Shown in pieces: positions 51,633-61,036 of a stretch of DNA of 64,000 nucleotides. Location of the stretch: the NCBI RefSeq assembly GCF_030407165.1, contig NZ_CP129111.1, forward strand, positions 2,356,001 through 2,420,000, read 5' to 3'. Numbering within the stretch: the first letter of the stretch is position 1; each line of letters begins with the position of its first letter. The stretch is from Fontisubflavum oceani. GTDB taxonomy: Bacteria > Pseudomonadota > Alphaproteobacteria > Rhodobacterales > Rhodobacteraceae. The translations under genes and the position numbers were made by a program. The notes under the pieces were generated by a model. The model did not search any database, had not been told where the DNA came from, and was given only the letters and a program-made list of their open reading frames with translations.

Positions 51633-52021
51633 GCATGCTCCGTCAGTTTTTGGCGCCAAAGGGCGCGCGCGTCGGCGGGGAGGCGAACGGTGAGGCCCGG
51701 CGCGGCAAAATCATGCAGGTCGATGGTCAAACCGTCGTCCCGCTCCGTCACCGTCACGTCCTCCACCCGGTGGGCCGTGCTATCGGCCCCCATCACCCAG
51801 AGGAGGCCCGGACCATGATCGGTCTCGACGAGGGCCGACAGCGTATCGGCGCTAAGATGGGCGGCGTTGACCTGGTCTTCGGGAAAGTGCCGGGCCCATT
51901 CGCGGCGGATGATGGTCTCGCTGTCCAAATGCAGCCGCTTTGAATAGCCCAAGAGATGCAACAGGATCACCACCATTGTGATCCCGCCGATGACCAATGT
52001 CAGCAGCAGTGGCAAGGGCAT
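51629..52021 (-). CDS. Single-span membrane protein of the desaturase operon
   Basis: This 130-residue protein has an N-terminal membrane segment (LPLLLTLVIGGITMVVILLHLLG) and a soluble part (HLDSETIIRREWARHFPEDQVNAAHLSADTLSALVE). Overlap by four bases with the desaturase start suggests co-expression. No family is recognised. Confidence 0.7.
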   Translation of the reverse strand: MPLPLLLTLVIGGITMVVILLHLLGYSKRLHLDSETIIRREWARHFPEDQVNAAHLSADTLSALVETDHGPGLLWVMGADSTAHRVEDVTVTERDDGLTIDLHDFAAPGLTVRLPADARALWRQKLTEHA

Positions 52022-52047
52022 CGCCCGATCCTCCTCCCAGAGGCGGA

Positions 52048-53445
52048 TCAGTCTGCCACGCCTGTTGGCTCTGTCAAAGATTGCGTGGCGTCAAGTTCGC
52101 CCTGAGGAAGGACCAAGATCGCCTCCAAACCGCATTGAGGCCGGTTTCTCAGCGTCAGCGCCCCTTCGGTCTGTTCCGCGAAGCCCAGTACCATCGACAG
52201 CCCGAGGCCTGACCCCTTGCCGAGAGGTTTTGTGGTGAAGAAGGGGGCCTTGGCCTCTTCGATAATGGCTTCGGGGATGCCGGGGCCGGTGTCATGGACG
52301 GTAATGGCGCAGAACGATCCCGAGAGCTGGATGCCATCGGATCGGTGCGGCGTATTGCAATCCGGCAAACCCCGCGGCCGTGCCGTCACCATGATTTGGC
52401 CACCCTCCGGCATGGCGTCACGCGCATTGATGACAAGGTTGAGCAAGGCAGTAGAGAGCTGATTGGGGTCCGCCTGGCAGCGCAGTCCGGGCGGGCCTGG
52501 GTCGATGGCCAGCGTGATGGTCGCCGGGAGCGTCCGGCGGAACATCGCGCCCAGACTTGGCAGAAACACCGCCAGTTCAACAGATTCGGGTCGAAGCGTT
52601 GCGCGCCGCGAGAAGCTCAACAATTGCGCGGTGAGATTGGCGGCACGGTGGGCCGCAATCTGCACCTCTCGGACAACGGTGTCGCGATCCTCGCGGGTGT
52701 CCAATTCCTGGTAGAGATCGAGATTGCCGAGAATGACCGTCAGAATATTGTTGAAATCATGGGCCACGCCACCGGTCAGGCGGCCTACGGCTTCCATCTT
52801 CTGTGCTTCAGCTTTGATCGTCTCGGCGTTGCTCAAGCGTCCGCGGATCCGCAAACTGCTGAGATAGGCGACGCCGAAGTAGGCCGACAAGGCGCCAACC
52901 CCGACAATCACCAGAACCTTTTGGCCGAAATTGTCGCTATACCCGGTAAAGACCCAGATGATCAGGATCGCGCCGAGCCCCATCAACAAAATGTCCGAGA
53001 TCGCCACATGCGTCAGGCCTTGATGGCGCACCAGATTATGCACGCAAAGCCCCAGAAACCCGCAAACCCCGATGAAGGTCAGCCCGACCTGCTCGGTCGT
53101 GATCAGGTAGTAGGGCATGCTGGCAAAAAGACAGGAGGTCAGGATATTGAGTCCAAGCGCGGCGGCATATCCAACTGGCCCGACCGGCGCGCGATACCGC
53201 CGCATAATCGCGACATAGGCGCTGTCGATACAGATGTAGGACGCCGCCCAGATGAGCGGCAAGTTCATCCCTATCGCATACCAAAGAGCCAGCGCGCCCG
53301 CCGCGACGGTTGCCCATCGCATGCCGATGTCCAAAGCAACCTTCGCGTCGGCCGCGACCAGTGCAGAGACCTCGGGCCAATAATCCCGGGGGCGGGGCCG
53401 CGTGTCATCCGCGGTGCCATCATGGCTGGTTTCGGGCGTCATCAC
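52048..53445 (-). CDS. Membrane sensor histidine kinase without a receiver domain
   Basis: This 465-residue protein has five or six membrane helices in residues 40-205, then the dimerisation/phosphoacceptor motif GRLTGGVAHDFNNILTVILGNLD and the ATP domain (VINARDAMPEGG, VHDTGPGIP, GKGSGLGLSMVLGFAEQTEG). No sensor domain outside the membrane part and no response-regulator gene is next to it. The signal and partner are unknown. Confidence 0.88.
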   Translation of the reverse strand: MMTPETSHDGTADDTRPRPRDYWPEVSALVAADAKVALDIGMRWATVAAGALALWYAIGMNLPLIWAASYICIDSAYVAIMRRYRAPVGPVGYAAALGLNILTSCLFASMPYYLITTEQVGLTFIGVCGFLGLCVHNLVRHQGLTHVAISDILLMGLGAILIIWVFTGYSDNFGQKVLVIVGVGALSAYFGVAYLSSLRIRGRLSNAETIKAEAQKMEAVGRLTGGVAHDFNNILTVILGNLDLYQELDTREDRDTVVREVQIAAHRAANLTAQLLSFSRRATLRPESVELAVFLPSLGAMFRRTLPATITLAIDPGPPGLRCQADPNQLSTALLNLVINARDAMPEGGQIMVTARPRGLPDCNTPHRSDGIQLSGSFCAITVHDTGPGIPEAIIEEAKAPFFTTKPLGKGSGLGLSMVLGFAEQTEGALTLRNRPQCGLEAILVLPQGELDATQSLTEPTGVAD

Positions 53446-53550
53446 TCACAGCATAGCGGGTTGTGGGTCGAGGTCATCGGCGAAGTTGGCCGAAACCCCC
53501 GAGACTGCCGCACCGTCGCGGACGCGACAGATCGGGCGCTGGCATAAGGG

Positions 53551-54830
53551 TTATCCCCGCAAAATGCTCTTCCCGGCATAGGCGGCGGTCTCGCCCAGCA
53601 TTTCCTCGATCCGGATCAGTTGATTGTATTTCGCCAGCCGGTCGGAGCGGGCCAGCGACCCGGTTTTGATCTGACCGCAGTTGGTCGCCACGGCGAGATC
53701 GGCGATGGTGGCATCTTCGGTCTCGCCCGAGCGGTGCGACATCACGCAGGTCATCCGGTTGCGATGGGCGAGATCGACGGCGGCGAGCGTTTCGGTGAGG
53801 GTGCCGATTTGGTTGACCTTGACGAGCAGCGAGTTTGCCGCGCCCTGGTCGATCCCCATTTGCAGACGGGCCGGGTTGGTCACGAAGAGATCGTCGCCAA
53901 CCAGTTGCACCGTGTCGCCAAGCGCGTTGGTCAGCATCTTCCAGCCGTCCCAATCATCCTCAGAACAGCCATCTTCAATGGAGAGGATCGGATAATCGGC
54001 GCAAAGCGCCTGCAGATAGGCAACATTCTCTTCGGCTGAAAGGGATTTCCCTTCCCCTGCAAAGACATATTTGCCGTCTTTGAAGTATTCCGTTGCGGCG
54101 CAATCAAGGGCCAGCATAATGTCGTCGCCCGCCGTATAGCCCGCTTTCTCGACAGATTTCAGGATGAAATCCAGCGCATCGCGAGTGGAGGAGAGGTCCG
54201 GCGCGAATCCACCCTCATCCCCGATCCCGGTGGAGAGGCCTGCAGCAGACAACTCCTTCTTCAGCGTATGGAACACCTCGGAGCCCATCCGCACCGCCTC
54301 AGCAATCGAGCGGGCCGAGACCGGCATGATCATGAATTCCTGAATATCAATCGGGTTATCGGCATGCTCGCCGCCATTGATGATATTCATCATCGGCACC
54401 GGCAGCACATGCGCCTGGGTGCCGCCGACATAGCGGTAGAGCGGTTGGGTGGTGAAATCGGCGGCGGCCTTGGCTTGGTCGCAAGCGACACGCCGAGGAT
54501 GGCATTAGCGCCCAGACGGCCTTTGTTCTCGGTGCCGTCAATCTCGATCATCGCGGCATCAATCGCGGCCTGTTCGGTGGCATCAAACCCCACGAGACCC
54601 TCGGCCAGTTCGCCATTCACGGCAGCGACAGCCTCCAAAACGCCTTTGCCGAGATACCGGGCCTTATCGCCATCGCGTTTTTCGACCGCTTCATGAACGC
54701 CGGTCGACGCGCCCGAGGGCACAGCGGCGCGACCCATCGTGCCGTCTTCGAGCAGAACGTCGACCTCAACGGTCGGGTTGCCACGGCTGTCGAGAATTTC
54801 GCGGGCGTGAATGTCGATGATGGTGCTCAT
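53551..54830 (-). CDS. eno: Enolase (frameshifted)
   Basis: Enolase converts 2-phosphoglycerate to phosphoenolpyruvate. From the ATG at 54830 the N-terminal part reads MSTIIDIHAREILDSRGNPTVEVD ... NAILGVSLAT. It then goes out of frame at about 54467-54485. The rest (LPVPMMNIINGGEHADNPIDIQEF, GDDLFVTNP, KVNQIGTLTETL, HRSGETEDATIADLAVA) is in another frame to 53551. A net one-base deletion, or a four-base slippage of a GCG-type repeat, would restore about 426 residues. Enolase is essential, so an error in the sequence is likely. Confidence 0.9.
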
Positions 54831-54919
54831 GGCGGTCCTCATGGGTCAAATGTTGCGCGCTCTATAGCAGGGCCGAGGCGTGGATCGAAGGTGTTTGTTG
54901 GCGGTGCGTCGCCCCTGCG

Positions 54920-55783
54920 TCATCGCGCCCGCAGCCGTGCCTCTCGGGCGAAGCTGTAAAGGCCGGTGGCAATGACAATCGCGGCGCCAATCAAGGTCCA
55001 AGCGTCGGGCCGTTCGCCAAAGATCACCAGCGCGATGATTAGCGCAAAGATGAGCCGGGTATAGCGAAACGGGGTGACCGCGCTGATCTCGCCCACCCGC
55101 ATCGCTTTGGTGATGGAGAAATAGGCGACAAGCCCCATGACGATGGCCCCCAGCATCGCGCCCCAGATGATTGGGGAGGGCCAGGCGGCCCCACCGCTGA
55201 ACGCCAAAAGGCCAAGGCCAGCCGGAATGATCGCCGCCATGCTGTAGGTCGAAAGCTGCGCGGTCGAGATCATGGTGGGCACCGGCCTTGTGGCCAGGTC
55301 TCGGGCGGAGAGAAAGACCACACCCATCACCGCGAACCAAACATTGGCATCGAAGCCCTCAAGGCCCGGCCGAATGATGATCATCACGCCGATGAGCCCA
55401 ACAAAAATCGCGGTCCAACGTCGCCATCCAACCGGCTCACCCAAAAACAAGGCGGCCCCAAGGGTCACCAAAAGCGGGTTGGCTTGGATGATGGCCGAAA
55501 AGGTCGAGAATGGGATCAGGGCGATGGCTGTCACGACGCCAATCGTGGCTCCCATTTCCGACAGATTGCGGATGATCACGGGCCGCATCAGCAGAACCGG
55601 AGAGATCAGGCGCACGCCCTCGTGCTTGGCCAATATGCCGAAAACCAACGCGCCGCCGAGGCCAAACATCGCCAAGATTTGCCCGACAGGCAGGGTTTCG
55701 GAGGCGAATTTGATGAACATATCGGCCAGTGCGAAGCCCAACATCGCCAGCGTCATCCACGCCATGCCGCGTATATTGTCCAA
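54920..55783 (-). CDS. EamA/DMT-family transporter
   Basis: This 287-residue protein has ten hydrophobic segments arranged as two EamA repeats. Marks are MAWMTLAMLGFALADMFIKFAS at the N-terminus and LGEPVGWRRWTAIFVGLIGVMIIIRPG, the helix pair typical of drug/metabolite exporters. The substrate is unknown. A second, unlike member lies at 56915. Confidence 0.88.
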   Translation of the reverse strand: MDNIRGMAWMTLAMLGFALADMFIKFASETLPVGQILAMFGLGGALVFGILAKHEGVRLISPVLLMRPVIIRNLSEMGATIGVVTAIALIPFSTFSAIIQANPLLVTLGAALFLGEPVGWRRWTAIFVGLIGVMIIIRPGLEGFDANVWFAVMGVVFLSARDLATRPVPTMISTAQLSTYSMAAIIPAGLGLLAFSGGAAWPSPIIWGAMLGAIVMGLVAYFSITKAMRVGEISAVTPFRYTRLIFALIIALVIFGERPDAWTLIGAAIVIATGLYSFAREARLRAR

Positions 55784-55855
55784 ACCGCTTATCCTTGTGC
55801 CGCCGCCTCTTGGCCGTAACGCGCCGCGTCGGCGATGGAAAGGGTAAAGCGCGCA

Positions 55856-56251
55856 TCAGGTTCCGGCGACTTGGCGGGCATACTCCGCGGCGTCGAACCA
55901 GCCTTTTGAGGCCTGGACCTTGCCATCTGCGCCCAAGTCCCATTCCTCCCATCCGCGAATGTTCAGCGGATGGCCGGTGCCTGCATCATGGCCCGTGAAG
56001 GTCCAGACAAACACCGCGTGATGACCAGCCAAGCGGATATCGTCGCAGAGAAGCGTCAAATCGGGCACATCGGCATAGAAGCCTGCTGCCATTTCGGCGA
56101 CTTTCATGCGGCCCAACCATGGTTCTCCCCGGTTGATCACGATCTTGCCGTCTTCAGCGTAGAAAGACGCGACCGCGTGCGGGTCTTTGGAGTTCCAGGC
56201 GGCGGTGTAATCCGTCGCGATCTGGGTGAGGGTTTTGAGGTCGAGAGGCAT
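55856..56251 (-). CDS. SnoaL-like/NTF2-fold protein
   Basis: This 131-residue protein from the ATG at 56251 shows ATDYTAAWNSKDPHAVASFYAEDGKIVINRGEPWLGR and GHDAGTGHPLNIRGWEEWDLGADGKVQ, the ketosteroid isomerase-like (SnoaL) fold. Activity unknown. It lies 72 bases downstream of the Fur-family gene on the same strand. Confidence 0.82.
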   Translation of the reverse strand: MPLDLKTLTQIATDYTAAWNSKDPHAVASFYAEDGKIVINRGEPWLGRMKVAEMAAGFYADVPDLTLLCDDIRLAGHHAVFVWTFTGHDAGTGHPLNIRGWEEWDLGADGKVQASKGWFDAAEYARQVAGT

Positions 56252-56323
56252 GGGCACGGGCTCCGATCGATGCGGGCAGCGTGCCCGAGATCCGATCAGA
56301 TTGGCCTGAAAGGCGGCACGCAC

Positions 56324-56737
56324 CTAGCCTTTTTTGAGCGGCACACCGTAAAGCTCCAGCTTATGGCCCTTCAGCTGATAGCCAAGCTTGGCGGCAATCT
56401 TTTCCTGCAGCGCCTCAATCTCGGGGTCGACGAATTCGATCACCTCGCCCGAATTCATGTCGATGAGGTGGTCGTGATGATCCCGCTCCGCATCCTCATA
56501 GCGCGCGCGGCCATCGCCGAATTCGAGCCGGTCGATGATGCCTGATTCCTCAAACAGCTTCACGGTGCGATAGATCGTGGCGATGGAAATCCGCGGGTCG
56601 CGGGCCGAGGCGCGGGCATAAAGCTCCTCCACATCGGGATGGTCGTCCGATTCTTCGAGAACTTGCGCGATCACCCGACGCTGCTCGGTCATCCGCAGGC
56701 CGCTGGCCTCGCAGCGGGCCTCAATCGTATCACTCAT
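56324..56737 (-). CDS. Fur-family metal-responsive regulator
   Basis: This 137-residue protein has the Fur DNA-binding domain (RMTEQRRVIAQVLEESDDHPDVEELYARA, SIATIYRTVKLFEE) and metal-binding HHDHLIDMNSGEVIEFVDPEIE. The CxxC structural zinc site of classical Fur is absent, as in alphaproteobacterial Fur/Mur, which often respond to manganese. A Fur-like box is present at 17759 elsewhere in the window. Confidence 0.88.
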   Translation of the reverse strand: MSDTIEARCEASGLRMTEQRRVIAQVLEESDDHPDVEELYARASARDPRISIATIYRTVKLFEESGIIDRLEFGDGRARYEDAERDHHDHLIDMNSGEVIEFVDPEIEALQEKIAAKLGYQLKGHKLELYGVPLKKG

Positions 56738-56914
56738 CTCCCGGCCCCCGGCTTCATCCTTGGGGGTCTGTTTTAGGCGAAAGTGACGGGCGGGGAAAGC
56801 CCGCCTTTGGGGAAGGTCGGGTTTAAAACAGCCCCGTCCGCACAGCGCGCGCCAATGGTTGACACCGGATGCCTCTCAGCCTCTGTTCGGCGAAAGAGCA
56901 GGTGGAGGCCGGGT

Positions 56915-57856
56915 ATGCAGCGCAAAGATCATTTGGACGCGTTTGGTGTGATCTCGCTGACTGGCTTTTCGCTGCTTCTGGCGTTCAATCAGGTAGTGAT
57001 CAAGGTCGCCAATGAGGGGATACAGCCGGTCTATCTGGCCGGGTTGCGTTCGCTTGGCGGGGCGTGTTGCATTCTGGCCTGGATGTGGTGGCGCGGCCTC
57101 TCGACCCGGATCAGCCCGGGCACAGGCTGGGCGGGCGTGTTGATCGGGGTGATCTTTGCGCTGGAGTTCATTTTTCTGTTCATGGCGCTGGATCTGACCA
57201 CGGTCTCGCGGATTTCGGTGATCTTCTACACGATGCCGGTCTGGCTCGCGATTGGGGCGCATGTTTTGCTGCCGGGAGAACGGCTCACGGGCATCAAGGT
57301 TCTGGGTCTGGCATTGGCGGTTGCCGGCATGGCCTGGGCGATGTTGAACCGCAGCGGCCCGGTTGGAGAGGCGTCGGTTCTGGGCGATTTACTCGCGCTG
57401 GCCGGATCAATTGGCTGGGCGGCCGTCGCGCTCACGGTGCGGGCCACGAGGCTGAAAGAGGAGACGCCGGAGATGCAGCTCCTGTGGCAGCTTGTTGTGT
57501 CCACGCCGATCCTGTTGATCGCGGCGCTGTTCTTTGGGCCGCTTCTGCGCGACCCGAGCTTGATCCATTGGGCGGGCCTGGGGTTCCAGATTGTGGCGGT
57601 GGTCAGCGCCGGGTTCTTGTTCTGGTTCTGGCTGCTCAGCATCTATCCCGCGGCTTCGGTCGCCTCCTTCAGCTTTCTGGCGCCGATTTTCGGGGTGATC
57701 CTGGGCTGGGCCCTTTTGGGCGAGCATGTTGGGCCGGAGATTTGGGTGGCGCTCGCCCTGGTCTGTGCCGGACTGGTCCTGATCAACCGTCCAGCGTCAA
57801 ATCCGCCCAAATCGGCAGATGGTCCGACGCCCGCCCCGCAGGACCCGCGCGCATAA
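56915..57856 (+). CDS. EamA/DMT-family transporter
   Basis: This 313-residue protein from the ATG at 56915 (GGTGGAGG upstream) has ten membrane segments in two EamA repeats (FGVISLTGFSLLLAFNQVVIKVAN; FLFMALDLTTVSRISVIFYTMPVWLAI; FSFLAPIFGVILGWALLGE). The substrate is unknown. The C-terminal tail is rich in Pro and its 3' end overlaps the convergent phosphatase gene. Confidence 0.87.
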   Translation: MQRKDHLDAFGVISLTGFSLLLAFNQVVIKVANEGIQPVYLAGLRSLGGACCILAWMWWRGLSTRISPGTGWAGVLIGVIFALEFIFLFMALDLTTVSRISVIFYTMPVWLAIGAHVLLPGERLTGIKVLGLALAVAGMAWAMLNRSGPVGEASVLGDLLALAGSIGWAAVALTVRATRLKEETPEMQLLWQLVVSTPILLIAALFFGPLLRDPSLIHWAGLGFQIVAVVSAGFLFWFWLLSIYPAASVASFSFLAPIFGVILGWALLGEHVGPEIWVALALVCAGLVLINRPASNPPKSADGPTPAPQDPRA

Positions 57857-58513
57857 CACCCGCTTGCGCCAGGCGCAGCCCGGCCCGGTTGCGACCCGAT
57901 CCAGGGCCGCCATCGGGCGCCAGGACGGAAAACTGCGCCCGGGATTGTGCAGCGTGAAATACGGATCAAGCGGGGCGAACCCGGCGGCGGGCGACCATTC
58001 ATTGAGATCGCCAAGCAGGACCGTTGGGCGCGGCGGCAGATGCGCCAGCTCGGCCATGATCAGGGTCATCTGTCGTTGCCGATCCCGACGGCGCAGGCCC
58101 AGATGCGTGGCGACCGCGCGGAAATCTCCGACCGGTCCAACCAAGTCCGCAATCACCGCGCCGCGGGGTTCCAGCCCAGGCAGCGGCAGGCGGTTCACCC
58201 CCTCGACCCGCCAAGCGGGGCCGGTGAGAAGCGCGTTGCCATGCCAGCCGAGCGAGACCGCGTTCGAGGCGACCCGCACAGGTTGCAGCTTTGCTTCCTC
58301 AGTGATGATCCGCGGGGGCAGGGCACTCCGCCGGGCGCCAAGCCGTTTATCGGCCTCTTGCAGGGCGACAATATCCACGCCGATCTCGGCCAATATCCTG
58401 GCGATCCGATGCGGATCGCGGCGACGATCAAGGCCGACGCATTTCCGGATATTGTAACTTGCCACGCGCAGATGGCCGGGATGTTTCGGGAAAGAATGGC
58501 TCATATCAGGCAA
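57783..58513 (-). CDS. Endonuclease/exonuclease/phosphatase-family protein (frameshifted)
   Basis: From the ATG at 58513 it has RVASYNIRKCVGLDRRRDP, ALQEADKRLG, VATHLGLRRRDRQRQM and LLGDLNEWSP. The frame ends early at 57797 with a non-family tail. Restoring one G in the run near 57880-57890 gives LRLAQAGVMRAGPAGRASDHLPIWADLT, the usual EEP ending with the catalytic Asp-His, and a TGA at 57783-57785. The repaired protein has about 243 residues and overlaps the transporter end by 74 bases. Confidence 0.82.
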
Positions 58514-58569
58514 GGTTATCGGCGCGTAAGGTCTAGGAAAGCCCGACGGGCAAGATTAGATTAATTGGC

Positions 58570-59223
58570 ATGAAGGCCCTGCGTGATCAACTCTGGCTGA
58601 CCTATGTGATCTGGGGTGTGTTGATGCTGTCGGCATTGACAGCCTTGGCTACGGCGCGCTGGCCGGTCGCTTTCGTGGCTCTGGCCACAATCTTGGTCTC
58701 GATGCTGCCGATGATACTCGCGCCGCGACTTGGGCTGCATCTGCCCCGACGGTTCATTGCGGTTATCGTGCTCTTTGTCTTCGCCACACTGTTTCTGGGC
58801 GAAGTCTATGATTTCTACGAACGGTATTGGTGGTGGGATATCGCGCTGCATGGGTTGTCGGCGGTCGGGTTCGGCCTGATTGGGTTTCTTCTGGTCTTTA
58901 TCCTGTTTGAGGGGGATCGCTATGCCGCGCCCGCCTGGGCACTCGGGATGATCGCCTTCTGCATGGGCGTGACCATTGGTGTGACCTGGGAGATTTTCGA
59001 GTTTGGGATGGATCAGATTTTCGGTCTGAACATGCAGAAGTCCGGACTGATGGACACGATGGGCGATCTGATTGTCGATTGCATCGGGGCGGGGATTGGC
59101 GGGCTCACCGGGTATCTCTACCTCAAAGGGCGTGACCTCGGCGGCAGCCGGGCCGTGATCGACGAGTTCATCCATCACAATCGCCGCTTCTTCCGTCGGT
59201 CGGGTAAGCGCCGCGACCGCTAG
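58570..59223 (+). CDS. Polytopic membrane protein (DUF2238/YjdF-like)
   Basis: This 217-residue protein has about six membrane segments. LFLGEVYDFYERYWWWDIALHGLSAVGFGLIG and VTWEIFEFGMDQIFGLNMQKSGLMDTMGDLIVD resemble DUF2238-type proteins. Function unknown. Its stop overlaps the convergent selO stop by three bases in CTAG. Confidence 0.78.
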   Translation: MKALRDQLWLTYVIWGVLMLSALTALATARWPVAFVALATILVSMLPMILAPRLGLHLPRRFIAVIVLFVFATLFLGEVYDFYERYWWWDIALHGLSAVGFGLIGFLLVFILFEGDRYAAPAWALGMIAFCMGVTIGVTWEIFEFGMDQIFGLNMQKSGLMDTMGDLIVDCIGAGIGGLTGYLYLKGRDLGGSRAVIDEFIHHNRRFFRRSGKRRDR

Positions 59224-60656
59224 GTGCCGCAGAAAGTGCGGGTGACCTCTTCCTCCTGTCCCGGAGCAGTCTGATAGGCGCTGTGCTCTGGTTGATCGTC
59301 GAACGGGCGTTTCAAAATCTCATGGAGTTTGAAGAACGGCCCGTATTCGCCTGAAACAGCGGCCTCAATCATCTCTTCGACACGGTGGTTGCGCGGTATG
59401 AAGGCGGGGTTCACGGCCTGCATGGCGGCCTGGCGGCTTCGGTCGTCGCCCGGCTCACGCGTGAGGCGGTCTTGCCAGCGGGGCAGCCATTCGATGAACC
59501 CCTGCGGGCTGGCGAATTCCTCGATGGTGCTGCCCGGTTGCGCGCCGCTGAGAGCGCGGAAGGTGCGGGTGAAATCGGCCGCCCCCGTCTCCATCAGATT
59601 GAGCAGGTCAAAGGCCAGGGCGATATCGTCCTCTTCGACGGTGCTCAGGCCCAGTTTGCCACGCAAGATATGATGCCAAGCCGTGTTGAACAGATCGGGG
59701 AACCGATTGATCTCCTCGGTGAATATCTCTATCGCATCGTCCTTGTCCGGCATCAGCGGTAGCAAGGCCGTGGCCAGCTGCGCCAGGTTCCAGACCGCCA
59801 CATTGGGTTGATTGGCATAGGCATAGCGCCCGAATTGGTCGATGGAGCTGAATACTTTTTCGGAGTGATAGGCATCCATGAAGGCGCAAGGCCCGTAGTC
59901 GATTGTTTCGCCCGCGATCGACATATTGTCGGTGTTCATCACGCCGTGGATGAAGCCAACCCCCATCCAACCCGCGATCAACTCCGCTTGCGCCGCCACA
60001 ACGGCTTGCAGAAGCCCAAGCGGGCCGTCCGCCTCTGGGTAATGGCGTGCAATGGCATGATCGGCAAGTGCCTGAAGCGCGTCGGCGTCTTGCCGCGCCG
60101 CGAAATACTGGAACGTGCCAACACGGATATGGCTGGCGGCGACGCGGGTGACGATGGCACCTGGCAGCGCCGTTTCGCGCAGGACGGCTTCGCCGGTGGT
60201 CACGGCGGCCAGGGCGCGGGTCGTCGGAATGCCAAGCGCAAACATCGCTTCAGAGATCAGATATTCGCGTAAGACCGGCCCGAGCCAGGCGCGCCCATCT
60301 CCCCGGCGAGAATAGGGCGTTCGCCCGGCACCTTTGAGTTGGATGTCGCGCCGTTGGCCTTTCTGATCGACAACTTCGCCGAGAAGCACTGCCCGGCCAT
60401 CGCCAAGCTGCGGCACCCATCCGCCAAATTGATGCCCGGCATAGGCTTGCGCCAAAGGAGCCGCGCCGTCGGGCAGGGTGTTGCCGGCAAAAATCGCGGC
60501 AATCTCCGCCTCATCTTCCGGCAGAATGATGCCGAGTTCCTTGGCCAGGGGGCGGTTGACGGCGATCAGGCCGGGGGTCGCGACCGGGGTCGGAGGTAGG
60601 GCCGTGAAGAACCGATCGGGCAAGCGGGCATAGGAATTGTCAAACGGGATTTGCAT
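59220..60656 (-). CDS. selO: Protein adenylyltransferase SelO/YdiU
   Basis: This 478-residue pseudokinase transfers AMP to protein hydroxyls and takes part in redox stress responses. It starts at the ATG at 60656. Family marks are AGHQFGGWVPQLGDGRAVLLGE, LKGAGRTPYSRRGDGRAWLGPVLREYL and MNTDNMSIAGETIDYGPCAFMD. The C-terminus is FCGT, a Cys third from the end where some SelO proteins have selenocysteine. It is divergent from the small RHH-type gene. Confidence 0.93.
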   Translation of the reverse strand: MQIPFDNSYARLPDRFFTALPPTPVATPGLIAVNRPLAKELGIILPEDEAEIAAIFAGNTLPDGAAPLAQAYAGHQFGGWVPQLGDGRAVLLGEVVDQKGQRRDIQLKGAGRTPYSRRGDGRAWLGPVLREYLISEAMFALGIPTTRALAAVTTGEAVLRETALPGAIVTRVAASHIRVGTFQYFAARQDADALQALADHAIARHYPEADGPLGLLQAVVAAQAELIAGWMGVGFIHGVMNTDNMSIAGETIDYGPCAFMDAYHSEKVFSSIDQFGRYAYANQPNVAVWNLAQLATALLPLMPDKDDAIEIFTEEINRFPDLFNTAWHHILRGKLGLSTVEEDDIALAFDLLNLMETGAADFTRTFRALSGAQPGSTIEEFASPQGFIEWLPRWQDRLTREPGDDRSRQAAMQAVNPAFIPRNHRVEEMIEAAVSGEYGPFFKLHEILKRPFDDQPEHSAYQTAPGQEEEVTRTFCGT

Positions 60657-60745
60657 AAACGCGGGTGCCTTCTGTTCGCTCCTCTTTAGGTAGTCCTGTG
60701 TCGGTCCCTTGCAAAGGTGACCGCTGGACATATCTCGCAAACCTA

Positions 60746-60759
60746 GGTAACAAGTTACC
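60746..60759. promoter_or_regulatory. Dyad GGTAACAAGTTACC before the RHH-like gene
   Basis: A perfect six-pair inverted repeat around AA, 17 bases before the ATG at 60776 and 90 before the divergent selO start. An autoregulatory site of the RHH-like gene product is possible. Confidence 0.5.
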
Positions 60760-60775
60760 AGATTGGAGACTCGAT

Positions 60776-61036
60776 ATGGCCGTTGACCGTACACAGACCG
60801 GGGTGCGCCTTTACACACCACTTTTGAAAACCCTGAAAGGCTTGGCGGAATACCTCGATATGACGCTCAGCGATCTGTTGGAGGGGATCATTCTGCACGG
60901 GCTTGAGAACAAGCAGGCCTTCACCGATGAGCAGCTTGAGGTGATCGGGCGGATCAAGGGCATCTATGGCTGCGATTGGGTTGCGACGGACAGTCATATG
61001 CACCCAGATCAGGAGGGGAAAGATGGCAAAAGGTGA
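60776..61036 (+). CDS. Small ribbon-helix-helix-like protein
   Basis: This 86-residue protein has a start with TTGGAG upstream. The N-terminal half, TQTGVRLYTPLLKTLKGLAEYLDMTLSDLLEGIILHG, has the strand-helix-helix look of RHH/CopG-type DNA-binding proteins. The rest is acidic and basic without known motifs. It overlaps the next gene by 14 bases and is preceded by the dyad at 60746, fitting an autoregulated unit. Confidence 0.65.
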   Translation: MAVDRTQTGVRLYTPLLKTLKGLAEYLDMTLSDLLEGIILHGLENKQAFTDEQLEVIGRIKGIYGCDWVATDSHMHPDQEGKDGKR

